Assembly: GCF_018413525.1 (NCBI RefSeq)
Contig: NZ_JAHCDD010000014.1
Coordinates: 23,210 to 87,209, forward strand
DNA from: Acidovorax sp. CCYZU-2555
Lineage (GTDB): Bacteria > Pseudomonadota > Gammaproteobacteria > Burkholderiales > Burkholderiaceae_C
Direction of reading: 5' to 3'
DNA length: 64,000 nucleotides
The notes under the pieces were generated by a model. That model saw only the letters and a program-made list of their open reading frames with translations, ran no database searches and was not told the origin of the DNA. This document shows, piece by piece, positions 20,442-33,040 of this stretch; positions within the stretch are counted from its first letter, which is position 1, and each line of letters begins with the position of its first letter. The position numbers were made by a program, and so were the translations under genes.

Positions 20442-22670
20442 ATGAGCATTTTCAACAAAGTGACCAAGACTTTCCAATGGGGCCAGCACACGGTCACTCT
20501 GGAAACCGGCGAAATCGCACGCCAGGCATCCGGCGCGGTGCTGGTCAACATCGACGACACCGTGGTGTTGGCGACGGTCGTGGCTTCGAAGAAGGCCAAG
20601 TCGGGCCAGGATTTCTTCCCCCTGACCGTGGACTACATTGAGAAGACATACGCCGCAGGCAAGATCCCCGGCAGCTTCTTCAAGCGCGAAGCCAAGCCCA
20701 GCGAACACGAAACGCTGACCAGCCGCCTGATCGATCGCCCGATCCGTCCGCTGTTCCCCGAAGGTTTCTACAACGACGTGCATGTGGTGATCCACACCGT
20801 GTCGCTGAACCCTGAAGTCGACGCCGACATCGCCGCGCTGATCGCCTCTTCGGCCGCGCTGGCCATTTCGGGCATTCCTTTCAGCGGCCCCATCGGTGCA
20901 GCCCGCGTGGGTTACATCAATGGCGAGTACGTGCTCAACCCCGGCCAGACGCAGCGCAAGGGCTCGCAGATGGACCTGATCGTTGCCGGCACCGAAGCCG
21001 CCGTGCTGATGGTCGAGTCCGAAGCCCAGCAGCTGTCGGAAGAACTGATGCTGGGTGCCGTGGTCTTCGGCCACGAGCAAAGCCGCATCGCCATCAACGC
21101 CATCCATGAACTGGTGCGCGACGCCGGCAAGCCCGTCTGGGACTGGCAAGCGCCTGCCAAGGACGAGCCGCTGATCGCCCAAGTCGGTGCCCTGGGTGAA
21201 GAAGCCCTGCGCAGCGCCTACCAGATCCGCAACAAGCAAAGCCGCACGCACGCTTGCCGCGATGCCTACGCCACGGTCAAGGCCGGTCTCACGGCGCAAG
21301 GCGTGGTGTTCGACGAAGTCAAGGTCGAAGGCATGCTGTTCGACATCGAAGCACGCATCGTGCGCAGCCAGATCCTGGCCGGCGAGCCGCGCATCGACGG
21401 CCGTGACACACGCACCGTGCGTCCCATCGAAATCCGCAACTCGCTGCTGCCCCGCACCCACGGTTCGGCCCTGTTCACGCGTGGCGAAACCCAGGCGCTG
21501 GTCGTGGCCACGCTGGGCACGGAACGCGACGCACAGCGCATCGACGCGCTGGCCGGCGAGTACGAAGACCGCTTCATGATGCACTACAACATGCCTCCCT
21601 TCGCCACCGGCGAAGTCGGTCGCATGGGTTCGACCAAGCGCCGCGAAATCGGCCACGGCCGTCTGGCCAAGCGCGCGCTGATCGCCGTGCTGCCCACCAA
21701 GGAAGAATTCCCCTACACCATGCGTGTGGTGTCGGAAATCACCGAGTCCAACGGCTCCTCGTCGATGGCTTCGGTCTGCGGCGGCTGCCTGGCACTGATG
21801 GACGCCGGTGTGCCTATGAAGGCCCACGTGGCCGGCATCGCCATGGGTCTGATCAAGGAAGAAAACCGCTTCGCCGTGCTGACCGACATCCTGGGTGACG
21901 AAGATCACCTGGGTGACATGGACTTCAAGGTGGCCGGCACGACCAACGGCATCACCGCGCTGCAGATGGACATCAAGATCCAGGGCATCACCAAGGAAAT
22001 CATGCAGGTCGCACTGGCCCAGGCCAAGGAAGCCCGCATGCACATCCTGGGCGCAATGCAGGAAGCCATGGGCGAAGCCAAGACCGAAGTCTCGAACTTC
22101 GCTCCCAAGCTGTACACCATGAAGATCAACCCCGAGAAGATCCGTGACGTGATCGGCAAGGGTGGTTCGGTGATCCGCGCGCTGACCGAAGAGACCGGCT
22201 GCCAGATCAACATCGACGAAGACGGCACGATCACCATCGCCGCGACCGAAGCCGCCAAGGCCGACGAAGCCAAGAAGCGCATCGAGCAGATCACTGCAGA
22301 AGTCGAAATCGGCAAGGTCTACGAAGGTCCCGTGACCAAGATCCTCGACTTCGGCGCACTGATCAATCTGCTGCCCGGCAAGGACGGCCTGCTGCACATC
22401 AGCCAGATCGCCCACGAGCGCGTCGAGAACGTCAATGACTACCTGCGTGAAGGCCAGATCGTCAAGGTCAAGGTCATGGAAACCGACGAAAAGGGCCGCG
22501 TCAAGCTGTCCATGAAGGCCCTGGCCGAGCGTCCCGCAGGCGAGCAGCGCAGCGATCGTCCGGCTCCCGCCGAGCGCCGCGAGCCGCGCGAACCCCGTGG
22601 TGATTCGCGCGAACAGCGTGAGCCCCGCGCTCCGCGTGCCAACGACCAGCAGCAGCAACAGCAGCAATAA
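20442..22670 (+). CDS. pnp: Polyribonucleotide nucleotidyltransferase (PNPase)
   Basis: Phosphorolytic 3'-5' exoribonuclease, a degradosome core enzyme. The protein is 742 residues. Two RNase PH domains (about 1-220 and 310-540) flank the helical linker; the second holds the catalytic core with [14 protein letters not shown]. The KH domain follows at about 560-620 ([15 protein letters not shown]) and the S1 domain at about 625-695 ([16 protein letters not shown]). The C-terminal tail is unusual in composition: Arg/Glu/Pro-rich repeats ending in seven consecutive Gln. ATG 20442 has TAGGAG upstream. Autoregulation through the leader hairpin is likely. Confidence 0.98.
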   Translation: MSIFNKVTKTFQWGQHTVTLETGEIARQASGAVLVNIDDTVVLATVVASKKAKSGQDFFPLTVDYIEKTYAAGKIPGSFFKREAKPSEHETLTSRLIDRPIRPLFPEGFYNDVHVVIHTVSLNPEVDADIAALIASSAALAISGIPFSGPIGAARVGYINGEYVLNPGQTQRKGSQMDLIVAGTEAAVLMVESEAQQLSEELMLGAVVFGHEQSRIAINAIHELVRDAGKPVWDWQAPAKDEPLIAQVGALGEEALRSAYQIRNKQSRTHACRDAYATVKAGLTAQGVVFDEVKVEGMLFDIEARIVRSQILAGEPRIDGRDTRTVRPIEIRNSLLPRTHGSALFTRGETQALVVATLGTERDAQRIDALAGEYEDRFMMHYNMPPFATGEVGRMGSTKRREIGHGRLAKRALIAVLPTKEEFPYTMRVVSEITESNGSSSMASVCGGCLALMDAGVPMKAHVAGIAMGLIKEENRFAVLTDILGDEDHLGDMDFKVAGTTNGITALQMDIKIQGITKEIMQVALAQAKEARMHILGAMQEAMGEAKTEVSNFAPKLYTMKINPEKIRDVIGKGGSVIRALTEETGCQINIDEDGTITIAATEAAKADEAKKRIEQITAEVEIGKVYEGPVTKILDFGALINLLPGKDGLLHISQIAHERVENVNDYLREGQIVKVKVMETDEKGRVKLSMKALAERPAGEQRSDRPAPAERREPREPRGDSREQREPRAPRANDQQQQQQQ

Positions 22671-22688
22671 ACCGCTGCTCCGCTGAGA

Positions 22689-22721
22689 AATCGGCCTCCG
22701 TAATGGGAGGCCGATTTTTTG
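22689..22721 (+). terminator. Intrinsic terminator after pnp
   Basis: AATCGGCCTCC pairs with GGAGGCCGATT around a short TAATG-type loop, followed by TTTTTT. Clean and strong. Confidence 0.92.
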
Positions 22722-22781
22722 GTTTCTGCCAGGCCTGCAGTTGGCTGCCTGATTTCCTTTCCCTTTTTCGTGAGATTTCCC

Positions 22782-23768
22782 ATGCGCGCTGTCGAAATCA
22801 CATCCCCCGGAGGCCCTGAGGTTCTGCGGCTGACCGAGCATCCGGCCCCTGTGGCCGGTGCTGGCGAGTTGCTGATCCGGGTTGCGGCTAGCGGCATCAA
22901 CCGCCCCGACGTCCTGCAGCGCAAGGGCCGTTACGCTCCGCCTCCAGGCACTTCGGAGCTGCCCGGCCTCGAAGTCGCTGGCGTGGTCGAAAGCGGCGAT
23001 GCCCAGGCCATGGCGGCTGCGGGCATCGCGGTCGGCGACCGTGTCTGCGCGCTCGTCGCCGGTGGTGGTTACGCCGAGTATTGCGTCGCTCCCGTGGCGC
23101 AATGCCTGCCCGTGCCCAAGGGACTGTCCGATGTCGAGGCCGCTTCGCTGCCCGAAACCTACTTCACGGTGTGGAGCAACGTGTTCCAGCGCGGCGCGCT
23201 GCAACCGGGCGAAACGCTGCTGGTGCAGGGCGGCAGCAGCGGCATAGGCGTGACCGCGATCCAGCTGGCGCTGGCCTGGGGTGCGAAAGTGATCGTCACT
23301 GCGGGCACCGATGCCAAGTGCGACAACTGCCTGGCGCTGGGCGCGCAGCACGCGATCAACTACAACACCCAGGACTTCGCGGCCGAAGTAATGCGCATCA
23401 CCGAAGGCCAGGGCGTGGACGTGATCCTCGACATGGTTGGTGGCGACTATGTGGCGCGTGAAGTCGGCTGTCTCGCGGAAGACGGGCGTCTGGTGATCAT
23501 TGCAGTGCAGGGCGGCGTCAAGGCGCAGTTCGATGCGAGCCTGGTCCTGCGCCGGCGCCTCGTGATCACGGGCTCGACGCTGCGTCCGCGCCCCGTGGCC
23601 TTCAAGGGCGCAATCGCCAAGGCCTTGCGCGAAAATGTCTGGCCCTGGCTGGAATCGGGCAAGGTGCGCCCGGTGATCTTTCGCCAATTCGCCGCCGAGC
23701 AAGCCGTGCAGTCGCATGCGCTGATGGAATCGAGCGAGCACACCGGAAAAATCGTTTTGACATGGTAA
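22782..23768 (+). CDS. NAD(P)H quinone oxidoreductase (PIG3-type, MDR superfamily)
   Basis: A 328-residue zinc-independent medium-chain dehydrogenase/reductase. The N-terminal GroES-like domain has [13 protein letters not shown], the hallmark of the PIG3/quinone-oxidoreductase group. The nucleotide-binding domain has [16 protein letters not shown] (GxGxxG/A type) near 145-160. ATG 22782 is chosen; the frame open from 22719 overlaps the pnp terminator. The stop TAA (23766-23768) overlaps the region where tpiA begins, so the two genes are coupled. The substrate is a quinone or similar electrophile by family inference. Confidence 0.9.
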   Translation: MRAVEITSPGGPEVLRLTEHPAPVAGAGELLIRVAASGINRPDVLQRKGRYAPPPGTSELPGLEVAGVVESGDAQAMAAAGIAVGDRVCALVAGGGYAEYCVAPVAQCLPVPKGLSDVEAASLPETYFTVWSNVFQRGALQPGETLLVQGGSSGIGVTAIQLALAWGAKVIVTAGTDAKCDNCLALGAQHAINYNTQDFAAEVMRITEGQGVDVILDMVGGDYVAREVGCLAEDGRLVIIAVQGGVKAQFDASLVLRRRLVITGSTLRPRPVAFKGAIAKALRENVWPWLESGKVRPVIFRQFAAEQAVQSHALMESSEHTGKIVLTW

Positions 23769-23770
23769 CC

Positions 23771-24526
23771 ATGAAGAAAAAACTCATCGTCGGAAACTGG
23801 AAAATGAACGGCAGCCTGGCTGCCAATGCCGCACTGATCGCCGCGCTCAAGGACGGCCTGGCGGCGCAGGCGGCAGATGCCGGCTGCGGCGTCGCGGTCG
23901 CCGTGCCCGCGCCATATCTGGCGCAGGTGCAGGCGCTGGTCGAAGGCAGCCGCATCGCGCTCGCGTCGCAAGACGTCTCGCAGCATGCGGTCGGTGCCTA
24001 TACCGGCGAGACTTCGGTCGAAATGTTGCGTGAATTCGGCGTGCGCTATACGCTGGTGGGGCATTCCGAACGCCGCCAGTACCATGGCGAAACCGATGCC
24101 GTGGTGGCCGCCAAGGCCCAGCGTGCGCTGGCCGCGGGCATCACGCCCATCGTCTGCGTCGGTGAGACGCTTGCCGAGCGTGAAACCGGTGAAACCGAAA
24201 ATGTGGTCAAGCGCCAGCTCGCTGCCGTGGTGCACGCGGTCGGTCATTGCGTGACCGAACTGGTCGTGGCTTACGAGCCCGTCTGGGCCATTGGCACCGG
24301 TCGCACGGCAACGCCCGAGCAGGCACAGGAAGTGCATGCCGTGCTGCGCGCCCAGCTGGCTGCGGCGACGACCCATGCGCAAGACATTGCCTTGTTGTAT
24401 GGCGGCAGCATGAACGCGGCCAATGCCGCGCAGCTGCTGGCCCAGCCCGATATCGATGGTGGTCTGGTGGGCGGTGCGGCGCTCAAGGCCGCCGATTTTC
24501 TGCAGATCATTGCCGCCGCCGACTGA
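23771..24526 (+). CDS. tpiA: Triosephosphate isomerase
   Basis: Interconverts dihydroxyacetone phosphate and glyceraldehyde 3-phosphate. 251 residues, standard length. Catalytic residues are visible: K11 in GNWKMNG, electrophile H98 in LVGHSERR, and general base E169 in [11 protein letters not shown]; the phosphate-gripping loop 6 follows E169. Two starts are possible, ATG 23762 and ATG 23771; the second gives the family N-terminus [11 protein letters not shown]. It overlaps or abuts the quinone oxidoreductase stop and is followed by secG, a common neighbour. Confidence 0.97.
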   Translation: MKKKLIVGNWKMNGSLAANAALIAALKDGLAAQAADAGCGVAVAVPAPYLAQVQALVEGSRIALASQDVSQHAVGAYTGETSVEMLREFGVRYTLVGHSERRQYHGETDAVVAAKAQRALAAGITPIVCVGETLAERETGETENVVKRQLAAVVHAVGHCVTELVVAYEPVWAIGTGRTATPEQAQEVHAVLRAQLAAATTHAQDIALLYGGSMNAANAAQLLAQPDIDGGLVGGAALKAADFLQIIAAAD

Positions 24527-24568
24527 GGCGCGCTGCACTTTAATTGTTTAGTTGAGGAGTTGAAAAAA

Positions 24569-24934
24569 ATGAATGCATTTGCAAGCGTGATCCTGGCCAT
24601 CCAGATGTTGACCGCACTGGCCATGATCGGTCTGATCCTGATCCAGCACGGCAAGGGTGCCGACATGGGCGCGTCGTTTGGCGGCGGCAGCTCGGGCAGC
24701 CTGTTCGGTGCTTCGGGCAGTGCGAACTTCCTGTCGCGCACCACCGGCATCCTGGCCGCGGTGTTCTTCGTGGCGACGCTGGCCCTGGCCTATATCGGCA
24801 ACCATCGTGCTCCGACCGCAGGCAGCGTGCTCGAAGGCGCGGCCGTGAGCGTGCCCGTTCCTGCGGCCGGCGATGCGCCTGCCGTGGTGCCCGCAGCCCC
24901 GGCTGAAGGCGCGGCGCAGATCCCGACCAAGTAA
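24569..24934 (+). CDS. secG: Preprotein translocase subunit SecG
   Basis: A 121-residue inner-membrane subunit of SecYEG. Two membrane segments, about 6-26 and 52-72, flank a glycine-rich cytoplasmic loop (ADMGASFGGGSSGSLFGASG), the family signature. The C-terminal 45 residues are Ala/Pro/Val-rich and low-complexity. ATG 24569 lies behind GAGGAG at 24554-24559; a TTG at 24560 would add three residues. It sits between tpiA and the tRNA-Leu/nuo block. Confidence 0.95.
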   Translation: MNAFASVILAIQMLTALAMIGLILIQHGKGADMGASFGGGSSGSLFGASGSANFLSRTTGILAAVFFVATLALAYIGNHRAPTAGSVLEGAAVSVPVPAAGDAPAVVPAAPAEGAAQIPTK

Positions 24935-24956
24935 TTTGAAAAATCTGAGAAATCTC

Positions 24957-24984
24957 TTTTACTAGGGGTTTTTCAGAGTAGAAT
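24957..24984 (+). promoter_or_regulatory. Possible promoter for tRNA-Leu and the nuo operon
   Basis: TAGAAT at 24979-24984 is a good -10 in an AT-rich interval (24935-25000). Upstream, TTTTAC at 24957-24962, 16 bp away, is a weak -35. Its location just before tRNA-Leu suggests it drives the tRNA and perhaps reads into nuoA. Confidence 0.35.
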
Positions 24985-25055
24985 ACTTAGATTGTCCGGG
25001 AGGTCAAAGTCTTACAAGACACCTCTAGCTTCCCGGAAAAAAAGATTGAGACGAA

Positions 25056-25140
25056 GCCGTCGTGGTGAAATTGGTAGACACGCTATCTTGAGGGGGTAGT
25101 GGCGAAAGCTGTGCGAGTTCGAGTCTCGCCGACGGCACCA
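25056..25140 (+). tRNA. tRNA-Leu (anticodon GAG)
   Basis: An 85-nt class II tRNA with encoded CCA. The acceptor stem GCCGTCG pairs with CGACGGC. The anticodon stem is CTATC/GGTAG with loop TTGAGGG, so the anticodon is GAG (reads CUU/CUC). A long variable arm (TGGCGAAAGCTG) and the T-arm GCGAG-TTCGAGT-CTCGC follow. It lies 79 bp before nuoA, in the same direction. Confidence 0.95.
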
Positions 25141-25219
25141 TAATATATACAAAAGCCTGCCCAGATGATCAGGCTGTGATCGTGACTGGGCGTGCCTTTG
25201 ATGAAGGTGTGAGCCCCAG

Positions 25220-25579
25220 ATGAACATCGATCAGTATCTCCCCGTTCTTCTGTTCATCCTGGTGGGTGCATCCATCGGCATCCTGCCTCTGGCATTGGGC
25301 TATCTGCTTGGCCCCAATCGTCCGGACGATGCCAAGAACTCCCCTTACGAATGTGGCTTCGAGGCCTTTGAAGACGCGCGAATGAAATTCGACGTGCGCT
25401 ACTACCTCGTGGCCATCCTGTTCATCCTGTTTGATTTGGAAATCGCTTTTCTCCTTCCTTGGGCAGTGTCGCTTCAAGAAGTGGGTCTCGCAGGTTTCGC
25501 CGCTGTTGTGATCTTTCTGGCCATTCTGGTCGTCGGCTTTGCCTACGAGTGGAAAAAAGGTGCGCTGGACTGGGAATGA
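25220..25579 (+). CDS. nuoA: NADH-quinone oxidoreductase subunit A
   Basis: A 119-residue membrane subunit of complex I with three predicted membrane helices. Between helices 1 and 2 is the conserved loop with [20 protein letters not shown], whose cysteine lies near the quinone channel. ATG 25220 begins [12 protein letters not shown]. First gene of the complete 14-gene nuo operon. Confidence 0.96.
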   Translation: MNIDQYLPVLLFILVGASIGILPLALGYLLGPNRPDDAKNSPYECGFEAFEDARMKFDVRYYLVAILFILFDLEIAFLLPWAVSLQEVGLAGFAAVVIFLAILVVGFAYEWKKGALDWE

Positions 25580-25602
25580 CCGGTATTCAATAAGGAAACA
25601 CG

Positions 25603-26082
25603 ATGATCGAAGGCGTGATGAAGGAAGGCTTCATCACCACGAGCTATGACTCCGTGGTGAATTGGGCCAAGACCGGTTCGCTCTGGCCCATGACCTTTGG
25701 TCTGGCCTGCTGTGCGGTTGAAATGATGCATACCGCCGCGGCGCGCTATGACCTCGGCCGTTTCGGCGCCGAAGTGTTCCGCGCCAGCCCGCGACAATCT
25801 GACTTGATGATTGTTGCCGGTACGCTGTGCAACAAGATGGCTCCGGCCCTGCGCAAGGTTTACGACCAGATGTCGGAACCGCGCTGGGTCATCTCCATGG
25901 GATCTTGCGCAAATGGTGGTGGTTACTACCATTACAGCTATTCCGTGGTGCGCGGTTGCGACCGCATTGTCCCTGTGGATGTCTATGTGCCCGGTTGCCC
26001 GCCAACCGCCGAAGCACTGATCTACGGGATCATCCAGCTGCAGCAGAAGATTCGCCGCACCCATACCATCGCCCGCGTTTAA
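25603..26082 (+). CDS. nuoB: NADH-quinone oxidoreductase subunit B
   Basis: A 159-residue peripheral subunit that holds the terminal iron-sulfur cluster N2 next to the quinone site. Cluster ligands are visible: the adjacent pair C36-C37 in [10 protein letters not shown]102 in GSCANGG and C132 in VPGCPPTAE. The start 24 bp after nuoA is preceded by AAGGAA. Standard length. Confidence 0.97.
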   Translation: MIEGVMKEGFITTSYDSVVNWAKTGSLWPMTFGLACCAVEMMHTAAARYDLGRFGAEVFRASPRQSDLMIVAGTLCNKMAPALRKVYDQMSEPRWVISMGSCANGGGYYHYSYSVVRGCDRIVPVDVYVPGCPPTAEALIYGIIQLQQKIRRTHTIARV

Positions 26083-26089
26083 AGGCTCG

Positions 26090-26701
26090 ATGATGACCGC
26101 AATTGCAATTCAGCCCGAAAAACTTCGGGATCTGGTGGCTGCTGCTTTGGGCGATCGCGCCCGCAGCGTGACCGTGGCCCTGGGTGAAGTGACCGTGGAA
26201 GTGGCCGCAGCGCATTACCTGCAGGCCATGTCGGTGCTCAAAGACCATGCCGACTGCCGTTTCGAGCAGCTGATCGACCTGTGTGGCATCGACTACTCGG
26301 CCTATGCCGAAGTCGGCCGCGACGGCCTGCGTTATGCCGCAGTGTCGCACCTGCTGTCGGTGAGCCTGAACCAGCGCGTTCGCGTGCGCGTGTTCTGCCC
26401 CGATGACGATTTCCCGGTCGTGGCTTCGGTCAGCGATCTGTGGAATTCCGCCAACTGGTTCGAGCGCGAAGCCTTCGACCTGTTCGGCATCGTCTTCGAC
26501 GGCCACAACGATCTGCGCCGCATCCTGACCGACTACGGTTTCATCGGTCACCCGTTCCGCAAGGATTTCCCGCTGTCCGGCCATGTCGAAATGCGCTACG
26601 ACGCCGAACAGCGCCGTGTGGTGTACCAGCCCGTCAGCATCGAGCCGCGTGAAATCACGCCGCGCATCATCCGCGAAGAGAAGTACGGAGGCCTGCATTG
26701 A
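26090..26701 (+). CDS. nuoC: NADH-quinone oxidoreductase subunit C
   Basis: A 203-residue 30-kDa-type subunit at the hydrophilic arm/membrane interface. The signature [30 protein letters not shown] region, seen here from about 120 on, identifies the family. NuoC and NuoD are separate genes, unlike the E. coli fusion. The gene starts ATGATG at 26090 or 26093. It lies 7 bp after nuoB. Confidence 0.97.
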   Translation: MMTAIAIQPEKLRDLVAAALGDRARSVTVALGEVTVEVAAAHYLQAMSVLKDHADCRFEQLIDLCGIDYSAYAEVGRDGLRYAAVSHLLSVSLNQRVRVRVFCPDDDFPVVASVSDLWNSANWFEREAFDLFGIVFDGHNDLRRILTDYGFIGHPFRKDFPLSGHVEMRYDAEQRRVVYQPVSIEPREITPRIIREEKYGGLH

Positions 26702-26728
26702 GATGCTTTGCATCTTGAGTAGACGCAC

Positions 26729-27978
<1,250 letters not shown>

Positions 27979-27982
<4 letters not shown>

Positions 27983-28470
27983 TGACTGAAGCGACTAAAG
28001 CGCGCTTTGCGCGCGAGGTGGCCAAGTACCCGGCCGACCAGAAACAATCGGCTGTGATGGCCTGTCTGTCCATCGTCCAGCAGGAAGAGGGCTGGGTCAG
28101 CGCCGAGAACGAGGCCATCATTGCCGAGTACCTGGGCATGCCCCAGATCGCCGTGCATGAAGTGACCACGTTCTACAACATGTACAACCAGCAGCCCACA
28201 GGCAAGTACAAGCTCAACGTTTGTACCAACCTGCCGTGCCAGCTGCGCGATGGCTACAAGGCCTTGCACCACCTCGAATCCAAGCTGGGCATCAAGATGG
28301 GCGAGACCACGTCCGACGGCATGTTCACGCTGCAGCAGTCCGAGTGCCTGGGCGCCTGCGCCGACTCGCCGGTAATGCTGGTCAATGACCGCTGCATGTG
28401 CAGCTTCATGACCAACGACAAGCTCGACGAGCTGGTCGACGGCCTGCGCGCCGCGGAAGGTCAAGCATGA
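27979..28470 (+). CDS. nuoE: NADH-quinone oxidoreductase subunit E
   Basis: A 163-residue thioredoxin-fold subunit of the NADH dehydrogenase module that binds the [2Fe-2S] cluster N1a. The four ligands are C82 and C87 (VCTNLPCQL) and C123 and C127 (ECLGACADS). It starts ATGATG and overlaps nuoD by 4 bp; its stop overlaps the nuoF start by 4 bp. Confidence 0.97.
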
Positions 28471-29825
28471 GCCAGGCAGCACAAGACGTTCTCGCCCGCT
28501 TTGCATCGTCGGGCAACGAGACCTGCTTCCACGACCGCCACATCGAGCCGCAAATCTATGCGGGTCTCGACGGCAGCAACTGGTCGCTCAAGGACTATGT
28601 CGCGCGCGGCGGCTACGAAGCCCTGCGCAAGATCCTGGCCCAGGACGGCGGCGAAGGCCTGACCCAGGACCAGGTGATTGCCACCGTGAAGGAATCGGGT
28701 CTGCGCGGCCGCGGCGGCGCGGGCTTCCCCACGGGCCTGAAGTGGAGCTTCATGCCCCGCCAGTTCCCCGGTCAGAAGCACCTGGTGTGCAACTCGGACG
28801 AAGGCGAACCCGGTACCTGCAAGGACCGCGACATCCTGATGTTCAACCCGCACATCGTGATCGAAGGCATGGCCATCGCGGCCTATGCCATGGGCATCAC
28901 GCTGGGTTACAACTACATCCACGGCGAAATCTTCGAGGTCTATGACCGCTTCGAAGCCGCGCTGGAAGAAGCGCGCGCAGCGGGCTTCCTCGGCGACAAC
29001 ATCATGGGCAGCGCGTTCAGCTTCGAGCTGCACGCCCACCATGGTTTCGGCGCCTACATCTGCGGTGAAGAAACCGCGCTGCTCGAGTCGCTCGAAGGCA
29101 AGAAGGGCCAGCCCCGCTTCAAGCCGCCGTTCCCCGCGAGCTTCGGTCTGTACGGCAAGCCGACGACCATCAACAACACCGAGACCTTCGCGGCCGTGCC
29201 CTGGATCATCCGCAATGGCGGTCAGGCCTACCTCGAATGCGGCAAGCCCAACAACGGCGGCACCAAGATCTATTCGGTCAGCGGTGACGTCGAGATGCCG
29301 GGCAACTACGAAGTGCCCATGGGCACGCCGTTCTCCAAGCTGCTCGAGCTCGCCGGTGGCGTGCGCAAGGGTCGCACGCTCAAGGCCGTGATCCCCGGCG
29401 GCTCGTCGTCGCCCGTGCTGCCTGCCGACGTGATCATGCAGTGCACGATGGATTACGACTCGATCGCCAAGGCCGGCTCCATGCTGGGCTCGGGCGCCGT
29501 GATCGTCATGGACGACTCGCGCGACATGGTCGAGTGCCTGCTGCGCCTGTCGTACTTCTATTCGCATGAGTCCTGCGGCCAGTGCACGCCTTGCCGTGAA
29601 GGCACGGGCTGGCTGTGGCGCGTGGTCCACCGCATTCAGAACGGCCAAGGCCGGCCTGAGGATATCGAGCTGTTGGACTCGGTGTCCGTGAACATCATGG
29701 GGCGCACGATCTGTGCGCTGGGCGATGCGGCAGCGATGCCGGTGCGCGCCATGATCAAGCATTTCCGCCCAGAGTTTGAAGCGAAGATCCAGAGCGCTTC
29801 CAAACAGACCGCCACGGCGGCCTGA
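28467..29825 (+). CDS. nuoF: NADH-quinone oxidoreductase subunit F
   Basis: A 452-residue subunit that binds NADH and FMN and carries [4Fe-4S] cluster N3. The glycine-rich NADH site [16 protein letters not shown] lies near 80-95, followed by the FMN site ([14 protein letters not shown]). N3 ligands are C370, C373 and C376 in [11 protein letters not shown], and C416 in TICALGD. I chose ATG 28467, which overlaps the nuoE stop, rather than the longer frame from 28398. Confidence 0.97.
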   Translation: MSQAAQDVLARFASSGNETCFHDRHIEPQIYAGLDGSNWSLKDYVARGGYEALRKILAQDGGEGLTQDQVIATVKESGLRGRGGAGFPTGLKWSFMPRQFPGQKHLVCNSDEGEPGTCKDRDILMFNPHIVIEGMAIAAYAMGITLGYNYIHGEIFEVYDRFEAALEEARAAGFLGDNIMGSAFSFELHAHHGFGAYICGEETALLESLEGKKGQPRFKPPFPASFGLYGKPTTINNTETFAAVPWIIRNGGQAYLECGKPNNGGTKIYSVSGDVEMPGNYEVPMGTPFSKLLELAGGVRKGRTLKAVIPGGSSSPVLPADVIMQCTMDYDSIAKAGSMLGSGAVIVMDDSRDMVECLLRLSYFYSHESCGQCTPCREGTGWLWRVVHRIQNGQGRPEDIELLDSVSVNIMGRTICALGDAAAMPVRAMIKHFRPEFEAKIQSASKQTATAA

Positions 29826-29840
29826 TCGCGAGACAAGCAT

Positions 29841-31955
29841 ATGGTTGAAATTGAACTGGACGGTCAGAAGGTAGAGATTACCGAGGGCAGCATGGTCATG
29901 CATGCCGCCGAGAAGGCCGGTACCTACATTCCTCACTTCTGTTATCACAAGAAGCTTTCCATTGCGGCCAACTGCCGCATGTGCCTGGTCGACGTGGAAA
30001 AGGCGCCCAAGCCGATGCCCGCGTGCGCCACGCCGGTGACGCAGGGCATGATCGTGCGCACCAAGAGCGAAAAGGCCATCAAGGCCCAGCAGTCGGTGAT
30101 GGAGTTTCTGCTCATCAACCACCCGCTGGACTGCCCGATCTGCGACCAAGGTGGCGAATGCCAGCTGCAGGATCTGGCCGTGGGCTACGGTGGCGGCGCT
30201 TCGCGCTATGAAGAAGAAAAGCGCGTGGTGTTCAACAAGAACGTCGGCCCGCTGATCTCCATGCAGGAAATGACGCGCTGCATTCACTGCACCCGTTGCG
30301 TGCGCTTTGGCCAGGAAGTGGCCGGCGTCATGGAACTGGGCATGATCCACCGCGGCGAGCACTCCGAAATCACCACGGTCGCTGGCGACACGATCGACTC
30401 CGAGCTCTCGGGCAACATGATCGACATCTGCCCCGTGGGCGCGTTGACCAGCAAGCCTTTCCGCTACAGCGCCCGCACCTGGGAACTGTCGCGCCGCAAG
30501 TCGGTGAGCCCGCATGATTCGACCGGTGCCAACCTGATCGTTCAGGTCAAGAACCACCGCGTGATGCGCGTTCTGCCGTTCGAGAACGACGCCGTCAACG
30601 AATGCTGGATCGCCGACCGCGACCGCTTCTCGTACGAATCGCTCAACAGCGACCAGCGCCTGACCCGCCCCATGATCAAGCAGGGCGGCGAGTGGAAGGA
30701 AGTCGACTGGCAGACCGCCCTCGAATACGTCGCCAACGGCCTGCAGCAGATCAAGCAGGACCACGGCGCGAACTCCATCGGTGCGCTGGTGAGCCCGCAC
30801 AGCACGCTCGAAGAGCTGCACCTCGCGGGCCAACTGCTGCGCGGCCTGGGCAGCGACAACATCGACCACCGCCTGCGCCACGCCGAGTTCGCTCCCGCTG
30901 CGGGCGTGCAGTGGCTGGGCACGACGATGGCTTCGCTGTCGGTGCTGCAATCGGTGCTGATCGTCGGCTCCAACCTGCGCAAGGACCATCCGCTGTTTGC
31001 CCAGCGCATCCGCCAGGCGACCCGCAAGGGCTGCAAGGTGCACGCGATCAACGGCCAGGAATACGACTGGGCCATGCCCGTCGCGCAATCGGTGGTGAAT
31101 GCCGCCGACTGGGAACAGGCGCTGGCCGATGTGGCCGCCGCCGTGGCCCAGGAAAAGGGCGTGGACGCTCCGGTGCAAGTCGCCGCCTCGAACGAACAGG
31201 CCCAGGCGATCGCCAAGGCGCTGCTGTCGGGCGAGCGCAAGGCCATTTTGCTCGGCAATGCCGCTGCCCACCATGCACATGCGTCTAGCCTGCTGGCCCT
31301 GGCGCAGTGGATCGGCGAACAGACCGGCGCAACCGTCGGCTACCTGACCGAAGCCGCGAACACCGTGGGTGCGCAGTGGGTCAAGGCCCAGCCGCAACGC
31401 GGTGGCCTGAACGCCGGCCAGATGCTGGCTGCAGGCGGCCTCAAGGCGGCTTTGCTGCTCAACACCGAACCCGCGTTCGACGCGGCCGGCGGTGCCAAGG
31501 GCCTGGCTGGTGCGCAGATGGTGGTCACGTTGAGCCCTTTCAAGGCCAACATGGACATCAGCGACGTGCTGCTGCCTATCGCGCCGTTCTCGGAAACTCC
31601 GGGCACGTTCGTGAACGCCGAAGGCCTGATCCAGAGCTTCCACGCCGTGGTGCGTCCGCTCGAAGACACACGTCCGGGCTGGAAAGTGCTGCGCGTGCTG
31701 GCCAATCTGCTGGACGTGCCTGGCATGGCCTACGAAACGGCCCAGGAAGTGTTGGCCGAAATTGCGCAAGGAGCATCGCAGGTGCCTGCCGAGAGTTTGA
31801 ACAACGCCAGCCTCGCGCCTTTGGCCGTGCGCCGCGAAGCCATGGCCGAGCCGGTCGTGGCGAGCATCTATCAGCTCGACGGCCTGGTGCGCCGCGCGGC
31901 TTCCCTGCAATTGACGGCAGACGCCCGTCTGGTCCGTGACGGAGGTGCCGCATGA
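29841..31955 (+). CDS. nuoG: NADH-quinone oxidoreductase subunit G
   Basis: A 704-residue subunit of the peripheral arm. The N-terminal ferredoxin-type domain has N1b ligands C34, C45, C48 and C62. Next come [14 protein letters not shown] (cluster N5 type) and [10 protein letters not shown] with the downstream CPVGALT (N4). The C-terminal molybdopterin-oxidoreductase-like domain is shorter than in E. coli (about 900 residues), the usual size in betaproteobacteria, and I see no N7 motif. The stop overlaps the nuoH start. Confidence 0.96.
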   Translation: MVEIELDGQKVEITEGSMVMHAAEKAGTYIPHFCYHKKLSIAANCRMCLVDVEKAPKPMPACATPVTQGMIVRTKSEKAIKAQQSVMEFLLINHPLDCPICDQGGECQLQDLAVGYGGGASRYEEEKRVVFNKNVGPLISMQEMTRCIHCTRCVRFGQEVAGVMELGMIHRGEHSEITTVAGDTIDSELSGNMIDICPVGALTSKPFRYSARTWELSRRKSVSPHDSTGANLIVQVKNHRVMRVLPFENDAVNECWIADRDRFSYESLNSDQRLTRPMIKQGGEWKEVDWQTALEYVANGLQQIKQDHGANSIGALVSPHSTLEELHLAGQLLRGLGSDNIDHRLRHAEFAPAAGVQWLGTTMASLSVLQSVLIVGSNLRKDHPLFAQRIRQATRKGCKVHAINGQEYDWAMPVAQSVVNAADWEQALADVAAAVAQEKGVDAPVQVAASNEQAQAIAKALLSGERKAILLGNAAAHHAHASSLLALAQWIGEQTGATVGYLTEAANTVGAQWVKAQPQRGGLNAGQMLAAGGLKAALLLNTEPAFDAAGGAKGLAGAQMVVTLSPFKANMDISDVLLPIAPFSETPGTFVNAEGLIQSFHAVVRPLEDTRPGWKVLRVLANLLDVPGMAYETAQEVLAEIAQGASQVPAESLNNASLAPLAVRREAMAEPVVASIYQLDGLVRRAASLQLTADARLVRDGGAA

Positions 31956-33028
31956 TCGACGCCATCTACAACGGCGGCCTGGGCCTGGTGTCCGCCGCCT
32001 GGTGGACCGCCGCGGTCTGGCCAGTGCTCTGGATCCTGCTGAAGATCGTCTGCATCGTCGCCCCGCTGATGGGCGCCGTCGCCTACCTGACGCTCTGGGA
32101 GCGCAAGCTGCTGGGCTTCATGCAGGTGCGCCACGGTCCCAACCGTGTCGGTCCTTTCGGTCTGCTGCAACCCCTGGCCGACGGCATCAAGCTGCTGACC
32201 AAGGAAATCATCCAACCCACGGCCGCGAGCAAGGGCCTGTTCTTCCTGGGTCCGGTCATGGCCATCATGCCGGCACTTGCCGGCTGGGTCGCGATTCCTT
32301 TCGGTCCCGATGTCGCGCTGGCCAATGTCAACGCGGGCATTCTGCTGATCATGGCGATCACCTCGATCGAAGTCTACGGCGTGATCATCGCCGGCTGGGC
32401 CTCGAACTCGAAGTACGCTTTCCTCGGCGCGCTGCGCGCCTCGGCACAGATGGTCAGCTATGAAATCGCCATGGGCTTCTGCTTCCTGGTGGTGATCATG
32501 GTCTCGGGCAGCATGAACCTCACGGCCATCGTCGTGAGCCAGGGCACGGGCATGGCGGCCAACATGGGCGCCGGCATCCTGTCGTGGAACTGGCTGCCGC
32601 TGCTGCCTATCTTCATCGTCTACCTGATCTCGGGCGTCGCTGAAACCAACCGCCATCCCTTCGACGTCGTCGAAGGTGAAGCCGAAATCGTTGCCGGCCA
32701 CATGGTCGAGTACTCGGGCATGGGCTTCGCGGTCTTCTTCCTGGCCGAGTACGCCAGCATGTGGCTGGTGTCCATCCTGGCCGTGCTGATGTTCCTGGGC
32801 GGCTGGCTGCCACCGTTTGACTTCCTGTCGTTCATCCCCGGATGGATCTGGCTGGGTATCAAGACCTTCGTCGTCGTGTCGATGTTCATCTGGATCCGCG
32901 CCACCTTCCCGCGCTTCCGTTACGACCAGATCATGCGTCTGGGCTGGAAGATTTTTATTCCCGTCACCCTGGTGTGGCTGGTCATCGTGGGTGCATGGTT
33001 GCACTCGCCTTGGAATATCTGGAAATAA
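31952..33028 (+). CDS. nuoH: NADH-quinone oxidoreductase subunit H
   Basis: A 358-residue integral membrane subunit that joins the peripheral arm to the membrane arm and forms the quinone entry channel. Eight or so membrane helices are visible, with the conserved [18 protein letters not shown] loop (about 50-67) and the acidic loop [19 protein letters not shown]. It overlaps nuoG by 4 bp. Normal length. Confidence 0.97.
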   Translation: MIDAIYNGGLGLVSAAWWTAAVWPVLWILLKIVCIVAPLMGAVAYLTLWERKLLGFMQVRHGPNRVGPFGLLQPLADGIKLLTKEIIQPTAASKGLFFLGPVMAIMPALAGWVAIPFGPDVALANVNAGILLIMAITSIEVYGVIIAGWASNSKYAFLGALRASAQMVSYEIAMGFCFLVVIMVSGSMNLTAIVVSQGTGMAANMGAGILSWNWLPLLPIFIVYLISGVAETNRHPFDVVEGEAEIVAGHMVEYSGMGFAVFFLAEYASMWLVSILAVLMFLGGWLPPFDFLSFIPGWIWLGIKTFVVVSMFIWIRATFPRFRYDQIMRLGWKIFIPVTLVWLVIVGAWLHSPWNIWK

Positions 33029-33040
33029 GCGGGGACACAA

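Noticed and set aside
20430..23741. Minus-strand open frame of 1103 codons opposite pnp and the quinone oxidoreductase
   Set aside because: Shadow of real genes; crosses the pnp terminator and leader without any coding signal of its own.
28461..31910. Minus-strand open frame of 1149 codons opposite nuoF-nuoG
   Set aside because: Low-complexity composition, no ribosome site or motif, wholly overlapped by two certain genes.
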